From: Verrucomicrobiia bacterium | GTDB taxonomy: Bacteria; Verrucomicrobiota; Verrucomicrobiia; Limisphaerales; Pedosphaeraceae | NCBI GenBank assembly: GCA_036268055.1 | Contig: DATAUW010000032.1 | Location: 1-37,496 of the forward strand | Length of the DNA: 37,496 nucleotides | Reading direction: 5' to 3' | Shown here: one piece after another, positions 16,959 through 25,490 of the stretch | Numbering within the stretch: the stretch's first letter is position 1 | Layout of the letters: each line of letters starts with the position of its first letter | Notes under the pieces: generated by a model | Database searches by the model: none | What the model was told of the DNA's origin: nothing | What the model saw: only the letters and a program-made list of their open reading frames with translations | Position numbers and translations under genes: made by a program

Positions 16959-18518
16959 TTACTTCGGCAGCGGGCGGTTCTTGTATTTTTCGTAGAGGCG
17001 GGTGTGGCGGGTTTCGAGGCTGATTTCCTGGCCGGCGATCCAGAGGTGTTTCACGTTGGCGCGGAGGTCGAGGATACTGCCGTCGCAGACGAACAGGGTG
17101 GCTTCCTTGCCGGGTTCGATCGAGCCGAGGCGGTCTGCGACGCGAAGGATTTGCGCGGGATAAAGGGTGAGACCTTTGAGCGCTTCGTCTTCGGGCAGAC
17201 CGAACGCGACGGCTTGCGCGGCCAAGTAGGGAAGATTTTTTGCCATCGGAGCATTGAAGCTGGCCGAGCCCATGCCGAACGCGACTTTCACGCCTGCGTG
17301 ATGCAGCACTTCCGCTGCTTTGAAATTCACATCGTAAGCATCCTGGTCGTGCGCCGGTTGATCGAAGACGCTTTCGAGAATCACCGGCACTTTTTGGGTG
17401 GCCAATTCGTCTCCGACGCGGCAGGCGTCCGCGCCGCCGACGATCACGATTTTATAATCGTTCGTCTTCGCCCAACGCAGCGCGGCCTTGATCTGGCGAA
17501 GGTCATCGGCGTGGACCATGATGGGAATTTGGCCGCGCACGACCGGCAGCATCGCTTCCCACGGCGGATTGACGCCCGGATCCGCGCCACCGGATTTGGC
17601 GAGGGCATCGCGACCGGCGGCATAAGCGCGGGCATTGAGAAAAAATTCGGCGAGCGATTTTAATTTCTCTTCGCGTTCATGCGCCTGATCGTCGAGGGAT
17701 TTGAATTTCTTTGGGTCCTTGAATTTTTCCTTGGGCGTGGTGTCGAGTCCCATACCTGGCCAATAAACATGCAACGCCACCGGTTGTTTGACTTCCATCT
17801 GCTCGATGGTCCAGCCGCTGAGTTGGAGCAAGCCGGACAAGCCCGCGACCACGCCGCCCTTGGGCGCGGGCTCGATGTGGGTGATGCCGTTGACGCGCGT
17901 GACGGGGATGATTTCCGAATCGGGATTCACCGCGATCCACGACTGGACGTCGGACGTGAATTCGCCGACCTCGGTGTTGTCTTGCGTCGCGCGAATGGCC
18001 TCGATCTCACTCAACCCGACGGCGCTGTTCAATGCGATCATGCCGGGATAAACATGCTGGCCATTCAAGTTGATAATCTTGTCGGCCTTCGGCGGTTGAT
18101 CGGTGGCGATTCCGACGGATTGAATTTTATCACCGGCTATCATGACCTGGCCGTTGGTGATGGTTTCACCGGAAATGGTGTGGATGATGCCGTTTTGCAG
18201 GAGGAGGGTTTCGGCAAAACCAATGGACACGAACAGAATATTTATGGAGAGGAAAAATAAAATGGCGAGACCGTGGAGGAAGAGCCGCTGACCGAATGGC
18301 GTCTGCGATTCGCCTCTGTGCGGACCGCGGGTCTGTGATCCGCAGCAATGCGCAAATAATATTGCCGCATTGGGCTGCGTCGAAAGTGGCACGCTTGACG
18401 TGTGTTGCTGCAGGTCATAGACCCGCGGTCCGGTCGGAAGGAAAGGCTTTGGTAAATTGTGCTGGCCTGCTGGCATCAGCTTCCCACTCACTGGATGAAA
18501 TGAAATTTCTTTATTCAT
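16959..18518 (-). CDS. Exported amidohydrolase-like protein without the metal-binding HxH motif
   Basis: About 519 residues if ATG 18518 is used, which overlaps the terminal stop of the upstream frame (ATGAATAA). An internal hydrophobic signal segment, LFLHGLAILFFLSINILFVS at about 79-98, ends in GFA before ETLLLQNG, where the mature protein begins. The fold is the COG1228 imidazolonepropionase-like group: NGIIHTISG near the start, LYPAQILRVADRLGSIEPGK and a closing ATLFVCDG strand. The canonical PGxIDxHxH is replaced by VYPGMIALNSAVG, so the HxH metal pair is absent, and activity is doubtful. Residues about 29-66 are translated from a dispersed repeat, and no ATG, GTG or TTG start lies between the repeat and the signal segment. 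The true start is therefore uncertain. Confidence 0.75.
   Translation of the reverse strand: MNKEISFHPVSGKLMPAGQHNLPKPFLPTGPRVYDLQQHTSSVPLSTQPNAAILFAHCCGSQTRGPHRGESQTPFGQRLFLHGLAILFFLSINILFVSIGFAETLLLQNGIIHTISGETITNGQVMIAGDKIQSVGIATDQPPKADKIINLNGQHVYPGMIALNSAVGLSEIEAIRATQDNTEVGEFTSDVQSWIAVNPDSEIIPVTRVNGITHIEPAPKGGVVAGLSGLLQLSGWTIEQMEVKQPVALHVYWPGMGLDTTPKEKFKDPKKFKSLDDQAHEREEKLKSLAEFFLNARAYAAGRDALAKSGGADPGVNPPWEAMLPVVRGQIPIMVHADDLRQIKAALRWAKTNDYKIVIVGGADACRVGDELATQKVPVILESVFDQPAHDQDAYDVNFKAAEVLHHAGVKVAFGMGSASFNAPMAKNLPYLAAQAVAFGLPEDEALKGLTLYPAQILRVADRLGSIEPGKEATLFVCDGSILDLRANVKHLWIAGQEISLETRHTRLYEKYKNRPLPK
18321..18432. repeat. Inverted-repeat element inside the N-terminal coding region of an amidohydrolase
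   Basis: Arms 18321-18348 and 18405-18432, 28 bp each with three mismatches (core GACCGCGGGTCT). It is a different family from the 11955 and 16794 elements. It is 112 bp long and open in the reading frame of the minus-strand gene. No clear target-site duplication was seen. Confidence 0.8.
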
Positions 18519-18843
18519 CGTCTTCATCCAGGCAATGACGGTCGCGGCCGTCGTAGAGATGTTCCAGTGAGCGGCGGAAGAAAGAATTTTTGCCGGAAGC
18601 ATCTTCGGCTTCGCCATCGCCGGAATCGTCATCGGCAAGTTTCTTTGCCTTGGCGATCAGGGCGTCGCGTTCCTTGGCAAGCGCGGCGGCACGCGCGGGT
18701 GCGAGGGCGATGTCGAAATATTTTTTGCCTTCGATCCAGGTTTGCTGGCAAACCGTTGCCGAGTCCAGCGGCGTTTTTGACCAGATCACGAAATCACCAT
18801 CCTTGCCGGGCTCAAGCGAACCGACGCGATTATCTATGCGGAG
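18511..18843 (-). pseudogene. C-terminal remnant of the tandem amidohydrolase, downstream of an in-frame TAA
   Basis: These 110 codons continue in the same frame as the gene at 18844-21471, immediately after its TAA. They start LRIDNRVGSLEPGKDGDFVI, which is exactly the last conserved strand of an amidohydrolase domain, and end in an acidic/basic tail, EHLYDGRDRHCLDEDDE. The join NPAQ, stop, LRIDNRVGS suggests that one codon, such as CAA, became TAA. No independent start or ribosome site explains this stretch as a separate gene. Either the gene is a recent nonsense mutant, the stop is read through, or the base is a sequencing error. Confidence 0.8.
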
Positions 18844-21471
18844 TTATTGCGCCGGGTTGAGCGTGATGAATTTCAGCGCTTCGATTTCCGGTGTGCCGCC
18901 GAACTTCACGGCCTTGGCGGCTTCGAGATTAAGATGACGCGCGAGTTCGGAGGAGTCAGAATTAAACGAGACATTCACGCCGCGATCGTGCATGAGGCTG
19001 CCGTTGTAAGGGATGGCGTCATACACTTCAAACTTGTAAGCCCACCAATCGGAAAAAGTCGAACCGCCCGCGCCGTGTTTTGCGATTTCGTCGGCGACTT
19101 TATAGCCTTCGAGCACGTGTTGGAATGTCCCGATCTTCACGCCAAAACTTTCCATGAGCCGCATGAGCATGATGATCTCGTCCTGGCGATACGAATGGCA
19201 ATGGATGAGTCGCGTGCCCGAAATAATTTCACCGATGGCTTCCAGTTCGAGATCGCGGCGCGGCGGCACACCGCCGGTTTTTTTTAAATCCTCCCACGCC
19301 TTGAGATATTGTTGCGCAGCGGTGAAACGGTTCGCATAAAAAGTGCGCACGCCCATGCGCGTCTGCGGAAAACGCGTGACGTATTTTTCGCCCCAGTTGG
19401 ATTGTTTCACGTTTTCGCCGAGCGCGAATTTAATGCTACCAGGCGCGCCGGTGATTTTCAGTCCTTCGGGAGATTCGCCATCGCGCAACTTGATCGGGCA
19501 ATTTTGGCCGCCGATGGGATTGGCCGAACCGTGAAGCAAATGCGCGACAGTGACACCGCCGGCGAGTTGTTCATAAATATTTTCCGATTCGGAATTCACG
19601 ACGTCGCCGATGCGCACCATCGCGGACGAGGGCAGGGTGGCTTCGTTGACATCGCCGAGAATCATGCTGTGACTGTGGCAATCAATGATGCCGGGCGTGA
19701 TGCTCAGGCCGGTGCCGTCAATGACCAGCGTGTTCGAGCCGAGCTTGGCTTCAAAATTACCAACCATTTGAATCTTGCCATCGGAGACCAACAGTTGCGC
19801 ATTCGTCAATACGCCTTGGGGGCCACAAGTCCAAATGGTCGCATTGCGAATGAGCACGGCGGGGGGCGACGCGAGCACGCCGCGGCCTTCGAGCGGAGGG
19901 CGGGCGGCGCGTTTTTCCAATGCCTTGCGCTCGGCAAGTTTCGTTTCCTTTTCCGTTTTTTCATCGTCGTCGGACTTCGACGATTTCTTTTTTTCAGCAG
20001 CGATTTTTTTATCGTCCGCTTTCTCTTTCGATTTTTTGCCAGAGCCGTCTTTGCTTTTTTCTTTGTCCTTATCCTTATCGTCACTGGGTAGTGCGTAAAA
20101 ACGGCCGTCAATCCAGACCGATTGAATTTTGGCGTCGGTATCAAAATAATTCGTGCCGGAAACGATGGTGAGATTCGCGCGCTTGCCGGGCTCGATGGTG
20201 CCGAGAAGATTATCCACGCCGCAAAGTTTGGCGGGCACGGTGGTGAGGGCGGCGATGGCGTTGGATTCCGTCAGGCCGCGATCAATCGCCAGCAGCAAGT
20301 TTTTGTGGAAATCCTTTTTGTCGTCGAGGCCGAAGGTCGTGAGCGCGAGCGTGAGCCCCTGGTTTTGCAAAACAGCAGGATTTTCCGGCGCCCAATCCCA
20401 GGCGCGCAATTCATCGAGCGTGACCTGTTCCCAGTCATCATCATCCGGCAGTTTTTGGATCACCGGATAATTCAGTGGCACGATAAACGCCGCGCCGGTG
20501 GCTTTTGCGAGATCGGGACGACGCCATTCCTGCCCGCTGGAGACGAGATAAAAATTCAAATCGAGTTCGCGCGCGACTCGCGCGGCGCGGTCTTCCATCA
20601 AGGCGTCCTGCGGTTCGAACACCACGGGAATTTTTCTCTCAATGGTGGGCGCGAGCGCTTCGAGGCCGAGATTGTAGGCGGGGCGATCGCGTCCGGCGGG
20701 GTGTTTCAAATAATCCGCCTGATCGAGCGCGTAATGTTGCGCGTCGAAAAAAGTTTGGCGCACCACGGCGACCGTGCCCATCAGCGACGCGGGATAAACA
20801 TCACTCTTGGCATGTTGGGTATCGAACGCGACGTGTTGAAAAACGTCCGGCTTAATGATCGCGCGATTCGGTTCGACGTCGGACAATGCAACGAACGCGC
20901 TCGTGCCGCGAATGATTCCCTTGTCCGGCACGATGTTCGCGGAGGTGAAACCCAGCGCGCGCAAATCGGCGAGCGCCTTCGGGTCCGGCGAAAATGTCTG
21001 CGCGGCGCAGCGTTCGGGCGTGACCATCGCGACTTCGTAGCCGGGGCCGGTGATGGCGGTGGCATCGGTTTCCTGTTTGCTGACGCCGAAAAACTTGATG
21101 CCGCCGCCGGTTAATTCGAGTTCGTCCGATTTGGATTTATCATCGTCATCCTTTCCACCGAGCGTGAGGTACGGGTCAATGAACCCGGCGTAAATCGTCA
21201 GGCCTTTCAAGTCCCACACGCGCGCATCCGGCGGCACGGCGGCATTGGTCGCGACGGTTTGGATGAAGCCATCGCGGATGATGACGGTGGCGTTGGAAAT
21301 GGTTTCGCCGGGGCGGATGACGACTTGCGCGCCGACAAGCGCATGCACACGCGGAGGAATGGGCGCAAAGCCCGGCGGCAAAATTTCCGTAGTCGCCGCG
21401 CGCAGGGAGGCGGTCACGAGGAGAGACAGTCCGGCCAAAATGTAGCGCTGTAATTGGGCGAACCTGATCAT
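18844..21471 (-). CDS. Exported tandem-domain amidohydrolase, truncated by an in-frame stop
   Basis: 875 residues from ATG 21471, which starts the signal peptide MIRFAQLQRYILAGLSLLV; an ATG 24 codons upstream would bury it. Domain 1 (about 25-455) is amidohydrolase-like but has YAGFIDPYLTLGG where HxH is expected. A Lys/Asp/Glu-rich linker runs from about 459 to 524. Domain 2 (about 530 onward) has a proper DCHSHS (about 597), HCHSYR (about 756), QHVLEGYK and NSDSSE, so it should bind metal. The frame stops at TAA 18844-18846 after FITLNPAQ, before the final strand of domain 2, and continues open to 18511. Probable role: hydrolysis of a cyclic amide or peptide-like substrate in the periplasm. 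Confidence 0.85.
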   Translation of the reverse strand: MIRFAQLQRYILAGLSLLVTASLRAATTEILPPGFAPIPPRVHALVGAQVVIRPGETISNATVIIRDGFIQTVATNAAVPPDARVWDLKGLTIYAGFIDPYLTLGGKDDDDKSKSDELELTGGGIKFFGVSKQETDATAITGPGYEVAMVTPERCAAQTFSPDPKALADLRALGFTSANIVPDKGIIRGTSAFVALSDVEPNRAIIKPDVFQHVAFDTQHAKSDVYPASLMGTVAVVRQTFFDAQHYALDQADYLKHPAGRDRPAYNLGLEALAPTIERKIPVVFEPQDALMEDRAARVARELDLNFYLVSSGQEWRRPDLAKATGAAFIVPLNYPVIQKLPDDDDWEQVTLDELRAWDWAPENPAVLQNQGLTLALTTFGLDDKKDFHKNLLLAIDRGLTESNAIAALTTVPAKLCGVDNLLGTIEPGKRANLTIVSGTNYFDTDAKIQSVWIDGRFYALPSDDKDKDKEKSKDGSGKKSKEKADDKKIAAEKKKSSKSDDDEKTEKETKLAERKALEKRAARPPLEGRGVLASPPAVLIRNATIWTCGPQGVLTNAQLLVSDGKIQMVGNFEAKLGSNTLVIDGTGLSITPGIIDCHSHSMILGDVNEATLPSSAMVRIGDVVNSESENIYEQLAGGVTVAHLLHGSANPIGGQNCPIKLRDGESPEGLKITGAPGSIKFALGENVKQSNWGEKYVTRFPQTRMGVRTFYANRFTAAQQYLKAWEDLKKTGGVPPRRDLELEAIGEIISGTRLIHCHSYRQDEIIMLMRLMESFGVKIGTFQHVLEGYKVADEIAKHGAGGSTFSDWWAYKFEVYDAIPYNGSLMHDRGVNVSFNSDSSELARHLNLEAAKAVKFGGTPEIEALKFITLNPAQ

Positions 21472-21549
21472 CGGCGCGGCGAGTATGCCAAGGTTAAGGC
21501 TGGGTTCAAGACGGCTTTTGTGACGGAAAAATGACAAACGCATTAAATA

Positions 21550-21577
21550 TTGTTAATTTTCAGAAACTGTGTATATT
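21550..21577 (+). promoter_or_regulatory. Weak candidate promoter of the CotH-family gene
   Basis: TTGTTA (21550-21555), a 16-bp spacer and TATATT (21572-21577), about 20 bp before the start codon, which leaves a very short leader. AGGAAG follows as ribosome binding site. The same 11 bases TGTATATTAGC occur at 28697-28707 ahead of the methyltransferase gene. Confidence 0.35.
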
Positions 21578-21597
21578 AGCGCCTTTACTAGGAAGAT

Positions 21598-24500
21598 ATG
21601 AAATATTTGTGTGTGGTGTTGTTCTTGGGGGCACAGCTTTTTGCGGCTCGGGCTTCGTCATTAATTACCACCAATTCTTTTTGGAAGTACTTTAAGGGGC
21701 ATTCCGAGGCGTCCACTCCCGATACGACCGCGTGGCGAAGCGCGAGCTTCAATGACAGCGCGTGGACGACCAGCCAGGCGCCGTTTTATTACGAGAACGA
21801 GCCCACAAGTTCCACGGCTTACTACGGCAACACCGACCTGACGGACATGGATAGCCATTACACCTGCATTTTCATGCGCCAGAAATTTGTCGTCAGCAAT
21901 CTCACGCAAATCCGCCAGCTAAAACTGAACGCGCTGAGTGATGACGGATTCATCGCGTGGGTCAACGGGACCGAAGTCGCCCGTTTCAACATGCCCAAGG
22001 GCAATGTGGCTTATAACGGCCTGGCTTCCCCCGCTTTGACGGAACCTGTCCCGCCGCAAAACGACGTGCTGACCAATTTTCAGCAATACTTGGTTACCGG
22101 GACTAATGTGATTGCCATCCAGGCTTTCAACTGCGCTCTCTCGACCAGCAGTGATTTTCTGATCCAGGCGGGGTTGAGCACGGTTACCGACGCGTCGTGG
22201 ACCAACATCGGCATCTCAGAGTTCATGGCGACGAATAAAAATACCGTGACGGACGAGGATGGCGACGCCTCACCGTGGATCGAGATTTTCAATCCCACGG
22301 CGAATCAAATCAGCATCAATGGCTGGTCACTCACGACCGATACCAATAATCCCCGCCAATGGGTTTTTCCAAACATAGCGATTAACAGCGGTGATTTCAT
22401 CGTGGTGTTCGCCTCGGGCAAGAACCGCACGTACAACCTGGCGGAATTGCATACGAATTTCCGTTTGCCACTTAGCAATGGTTATCTCGCGCTGGTGAAT
22501 AATCAAAACACCGTGATTTCCGCGTTCACGAATTATCCGGCGCAGACCGAGGATGTTTCTTACGGACGCGATTCAATTTCACCCAATCAGGTGGGTTATT
22601 TCGCAACGCCCACGCCCGATAATGCGAATACCCTGGGCGGTCCGGGCGCGGCGCCGGACGTGACCTTCTCGCGCGCGGGCGGGACATTCCTGAGCGCATT
22701 TAATCTGCAACTCACCACGGTATCCAACGCCGTCATTTATTACACGCTTGACGGCAGCGCGCCCAATGAAGATGCGTTGATTTACACGGCGCCAATCGCC
22801 ATCAGCGGTTCTACGCAGGTTCGCGCGCGCACCTTCCTGCCGGGCGTCCTGCCCGGCGCGGTGCAAAGCCAGACGTTTCTGTTGCTCGATTCGAGTTTGG
22901 TTCATACCAATTCCAACCTGCCCGCCGTCGTCCTCTACAATTTTGGCGCGGGTGCGGTTCCGGTGGATGATTATCAGTTCATGAATCTCGCCATTTATGA
23001 ACCGGTGAACGGCGTGGTGAATCTGACCAATGCACCGACACTGGATGTCCGTTCGGGGATTCATCTGCACGGCTCCAGCACATTGAATTTTCCGAAGAAT
23101 GCCTTCGCGGTGGATTTTTGGGATGACTTGAATGACGACAATAATCTTTCGCCCCTGGGATTGCCGGCGGAATCGGATTGGATTCTCTATGCACCGGATT
23201 ATTACGAACCGGTATTGATGCACAATCCGCTCATCTATCAGCTTAGCAATGACGCCGGCCGTTACGCGTCGCGCACGAAATTTGTCGAAGTCTATATCAA
23301 CACTTCCGGGGGCCCGCTCACCGCCGCCAATTATAACGGCATCTATGTGCTTGAGGAAAAAATCAAGTGGGGTGAAAACCGGGTCAATATCAAGAAAACC
23401 CGTTCGGTGGATGAACTGCACCCGCTGGACAACACCACCAACGTCAGCGGTGGTTACATGATGAAGATTGACCGACTTGGACCGGGCGAAACCGGATTTT
23501 TGGGTGCTGACCAGACGATTGTCTATAACTATCCGAACGAGGCAGACATCAAGACGCCCCAACGCGCACCGCAGGCGGAGTATTTGCAGACATTCATGAA
23601 TGGCTTCAGCAACGCGTTATTTGGCGTCAACTATACCGACCCCACGAACGGATACCGCGCGTATGTGGATACCGCCGCGTGGATTGATTCGCACATCCTC
23701 AACGTCGCCGCGTTCAACGTGGATGCCTTGCGGCTGAGCGGATATTTTTACAAGGATCGCGACGGGATTTTGCAATACGGTCCCATTTGGGATTTCGACC
23801 GTTCGCAAGGCTCGGCGGACGGGCGTGACTTCAACCCGCGCATCTGGCGCGCCGACACGCAAGACGAAGGCACAGACTTTTTCAACATTCTCTGGTGGGG
23901 CACGATGTTCACCGACATTGATTTCTGGCAGCAGTGGATTGATCGTTATCAGGAATTGCGGCAGGGCGCGCTTTCGACGAACCACATTTTTGCGACCATT
24001 GATATGTTCGCGAATCAAGTGGCGCAGCAAGAGCCGCGCGAGGCGGCGCGGTGGCCGGGCTTCACTTCGCCGCGCTCCGGGACGGCCACGACGGATAACT
24101 ACAGTTATACTTTTCCGGGCACGTACCAAGGCGAAGTAGTTTTTCTCAAAAAATGGTACAGCGACCGGTTGAATTTCATGGATACGAACTTCCTGGCGAA
24201 GCCCGTGTTCAGTAACAACACCGGCGCGTTTCTGACGAACGGCACGCTGGCCATCGCCGCGCCAAATCCCGGGACGATTTATTACACCACCGACGGCACC
24301 GACCCGCGCCTTTCGGGTGGCGGGATTTCCGCGAGCGCGAAGATTTACTCCGGAGCCATCGCCTTGACGCCCGGCGTCCTGATCACCGCGCGCGTTTACA
24401 ATCTGGCGCATCACAATCTCACCGGCGCAAATAATCCGCCGCTCAGCAGCCCGTGGTCGGGGCCGGCGGCTTCGAGCTTTGTACTGGCCGACGTGCCGGT

Positions 24501-25488
24501 TATTACTCAAAGCCCGGCGAACCTTGACGCCTACCTTGGTCAGTCGCCGGTGTTCACGGTGACCGCGACCGGTTCACCCGCGCCGAATTATCAATGGTAT
24601 TTTAATGGCGCGCCCATGGTTGGGCAGACGAATGCCCAACTGCCGCTTTCGCTGACCCAGTCGAATCAGGCGGGCGTTTATTCGGTGCTGGTGACCAATA
24701 TTGTCGGGACCAACAGCGCGTCCTTCGTGCTGAATATCACGCCGAAGCCGAACCTGGTGATCACCGAAGCGGAGTCAAGCGAAGCCAAGGGTCCGGACAA
24801 CATCACGAGCGACTGGTGGGAGTTGAGCAATCTCGGCAACTTTCCGGTGAATCTGCAAGGCTACCGTTTTGACGATGACCATGATTCGTTCAGCGACGCG
24901 TTCACCATCACGAATCCTGTGACCATCGCCCCCGGAGAATCCATTGTGCTGGTGGAGCAACTGACGCCGGAACAATTCCGAGCGTGGTGGGGCGAGACGA
25001 ATCTTCCGGCCAATCTGCAAATCATCACTTATCCGAGCATCGGGTTCAGTTCGGACGGTGATTCCATTTATCTTTGGAACGCGGCGGCGGCAACGGAAGC
25101 AGACGTGCTTACCAACGTCATTTTCGGCTCGGCGACGAAAGGAGTTTCGTTCGGCTATAATTTCGCGACGGGAGTTTTCGGCGCGTTGAGCGTGAAAGGG
25201 CAGGGCGGCGCATTTGCCTCGGTGATGAACAGTGACATTGGTTCGCCGGGCACGATCATCACGCCGCTGGACCAATCGCCCGGTGAGTACACAGAACCGA
25301 ATGGATTTGGTTTCAAGTTCAACACGCAATCAGGCTTGAATTATCGCGTGATGTACAAGGATTCCCTGGATTCCACCAACTGGGAAGTGCTGACAAACTT
25401 CAACGGCTCCGGGACGGCATACACGCTGAGCGACCTTTCAGCCGCCACGAATCATGCGCGATACTATCGCGTTGTCGTGGCGCCGTAA
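21598..25488 (+). CDS. Large secreted CotH-family protein with lamin-tail, chitobiase-like and Ig-like domains
   Basis: 1296 residues with a signal peptide (1-19, ending ARA). A beta-sandwich region (20-195) is followed by a lamin-tail domain (about 200-300; ISEFMATNKN, WIEIFNPT), a chitobiase-type C-terminal domain (355-430; IYYTLDGSAPN) and a CotH kinase-like domain (about 434-750). The last has YNGIYVLEEKIKWGENRVNIKK and GPIWDFDRSQGS with Asp732 and Asp734. A second chitobiase-like unit (878-940; IYYTTDGTDPR), an Ig-like domain (967-1048) and a second lamin-tail domain (1055-1190) follow. CotH proteins are secretory protein kinases in spores and cellulosomes, so phosphorylation of surface proteins or carbohydrate-related attachment is plausible. 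AGGAAG lies just before the ATG. It is divergent from the amidohydrolase. Confidence 0.88.
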   Translation: MKYLCVVLFLGAQLFAARASSLITTNSFWKYFKGHSEASTPDTTAWRSASFNDSAWTTSQAPFYYENEPTSSTAYYGNTDLTDMDSHYTCIFMRQKFVVSNLTQIRQLKLNALSDDGFIAWVNGTEVARFNMPKGNVAYNGLASPALTEPVPPQNDVLTNFQQYLVTGTNVIAIQAFNCALSTSSDFLIQAGLSTVTDASWTNIGISEFMATNKNTVTDEDGDASPWIEIFNPTANQISINGWSLTTDTNNPRQWVFPNIAINSGDFIVVFASGKNRTYNLAELHTNFRLPLSNGYLALVNNQNTVISAFTNYPAQTEDVSYGRDSISPNQVGYFATPTPDNANTLGGPGAAPDVTFSRAGGTFLSAFNLQLTTVSNAVIYYTLDGSAPNEDALIYTAPIAISGSTQVRARTFLPGVLPGAVQSQTFLLLDSSLVHTNSNLPAVVLYNFGAGAVPVDDYQFMNLAIYEPVNGVVNLTNAPTLDVRSGIHLHGSSTLNFPKNAFAVDFWDDLNDDNNLSPLGLPAESDWILYAPDYYEPVLMHNPLIYQLSNDAGRYASRTKFVEVYINTSGGPLTAANYNGIYVLEEKIKWGENRVNIKKTRSVDELHPLDNTTNVSGGYMMKIDRLGPGETGFLGADQTIVYNYPNEADIKTPQRAPQAEYLQTFMNGFSNALFGVNYTDPTNGYRAYVDTAAWIDSHILNVAAFNVDALRLSGYFYKDRDGILQYGPIWDFDRSQGSADGRDFNPRIWRADTQDEGTDFFNILWWGTMFTDIDFWQQWIDRYQELRQGALSTNHIFATIDMFANQVAQQEPREAARWPGFTSPRSGTATTDNYSYTFPGTYQGEVVFLKKWYSDRLNFMDTNFLAKPVFSNNTGAFLTNGTLAIAAPNPGTIYYTTDGTDPRLSGGGISASAKIYSGAIALTPGVLITARVYNLAHHNLTGANNPPLSSPWSGPAASSFVLADVPVITQSPANLDAYLGQSPVFTVTATGSPAPNYQWYFNGAPMVGQTNAQLPLSLTQSNQAGVYSVLVTNIVGTNSASFVLNITPKPNLVITEAESSEAKGPDNITSDWWELSNLGNFPVNLQGYRFDDDHDSFSDAFTITNPVTIAPGESIVLVEQLTPEQFRAWWGETNLPANLQIITYPSIGFSSDGDSIYLWNAAAATEADVLTNVIFGSATKGVSFGYNFATGVFGALSVKGQGGAFASVMNSDIGSPGTIITPLDQSPGEYTEPNGFGFKFNTQSGLNYRVMYKDSLDSTNWEVLTNFNGSGTAYTLSDLSAATNHARYYRVVVAP

Positions 25489-25490
25489 CA

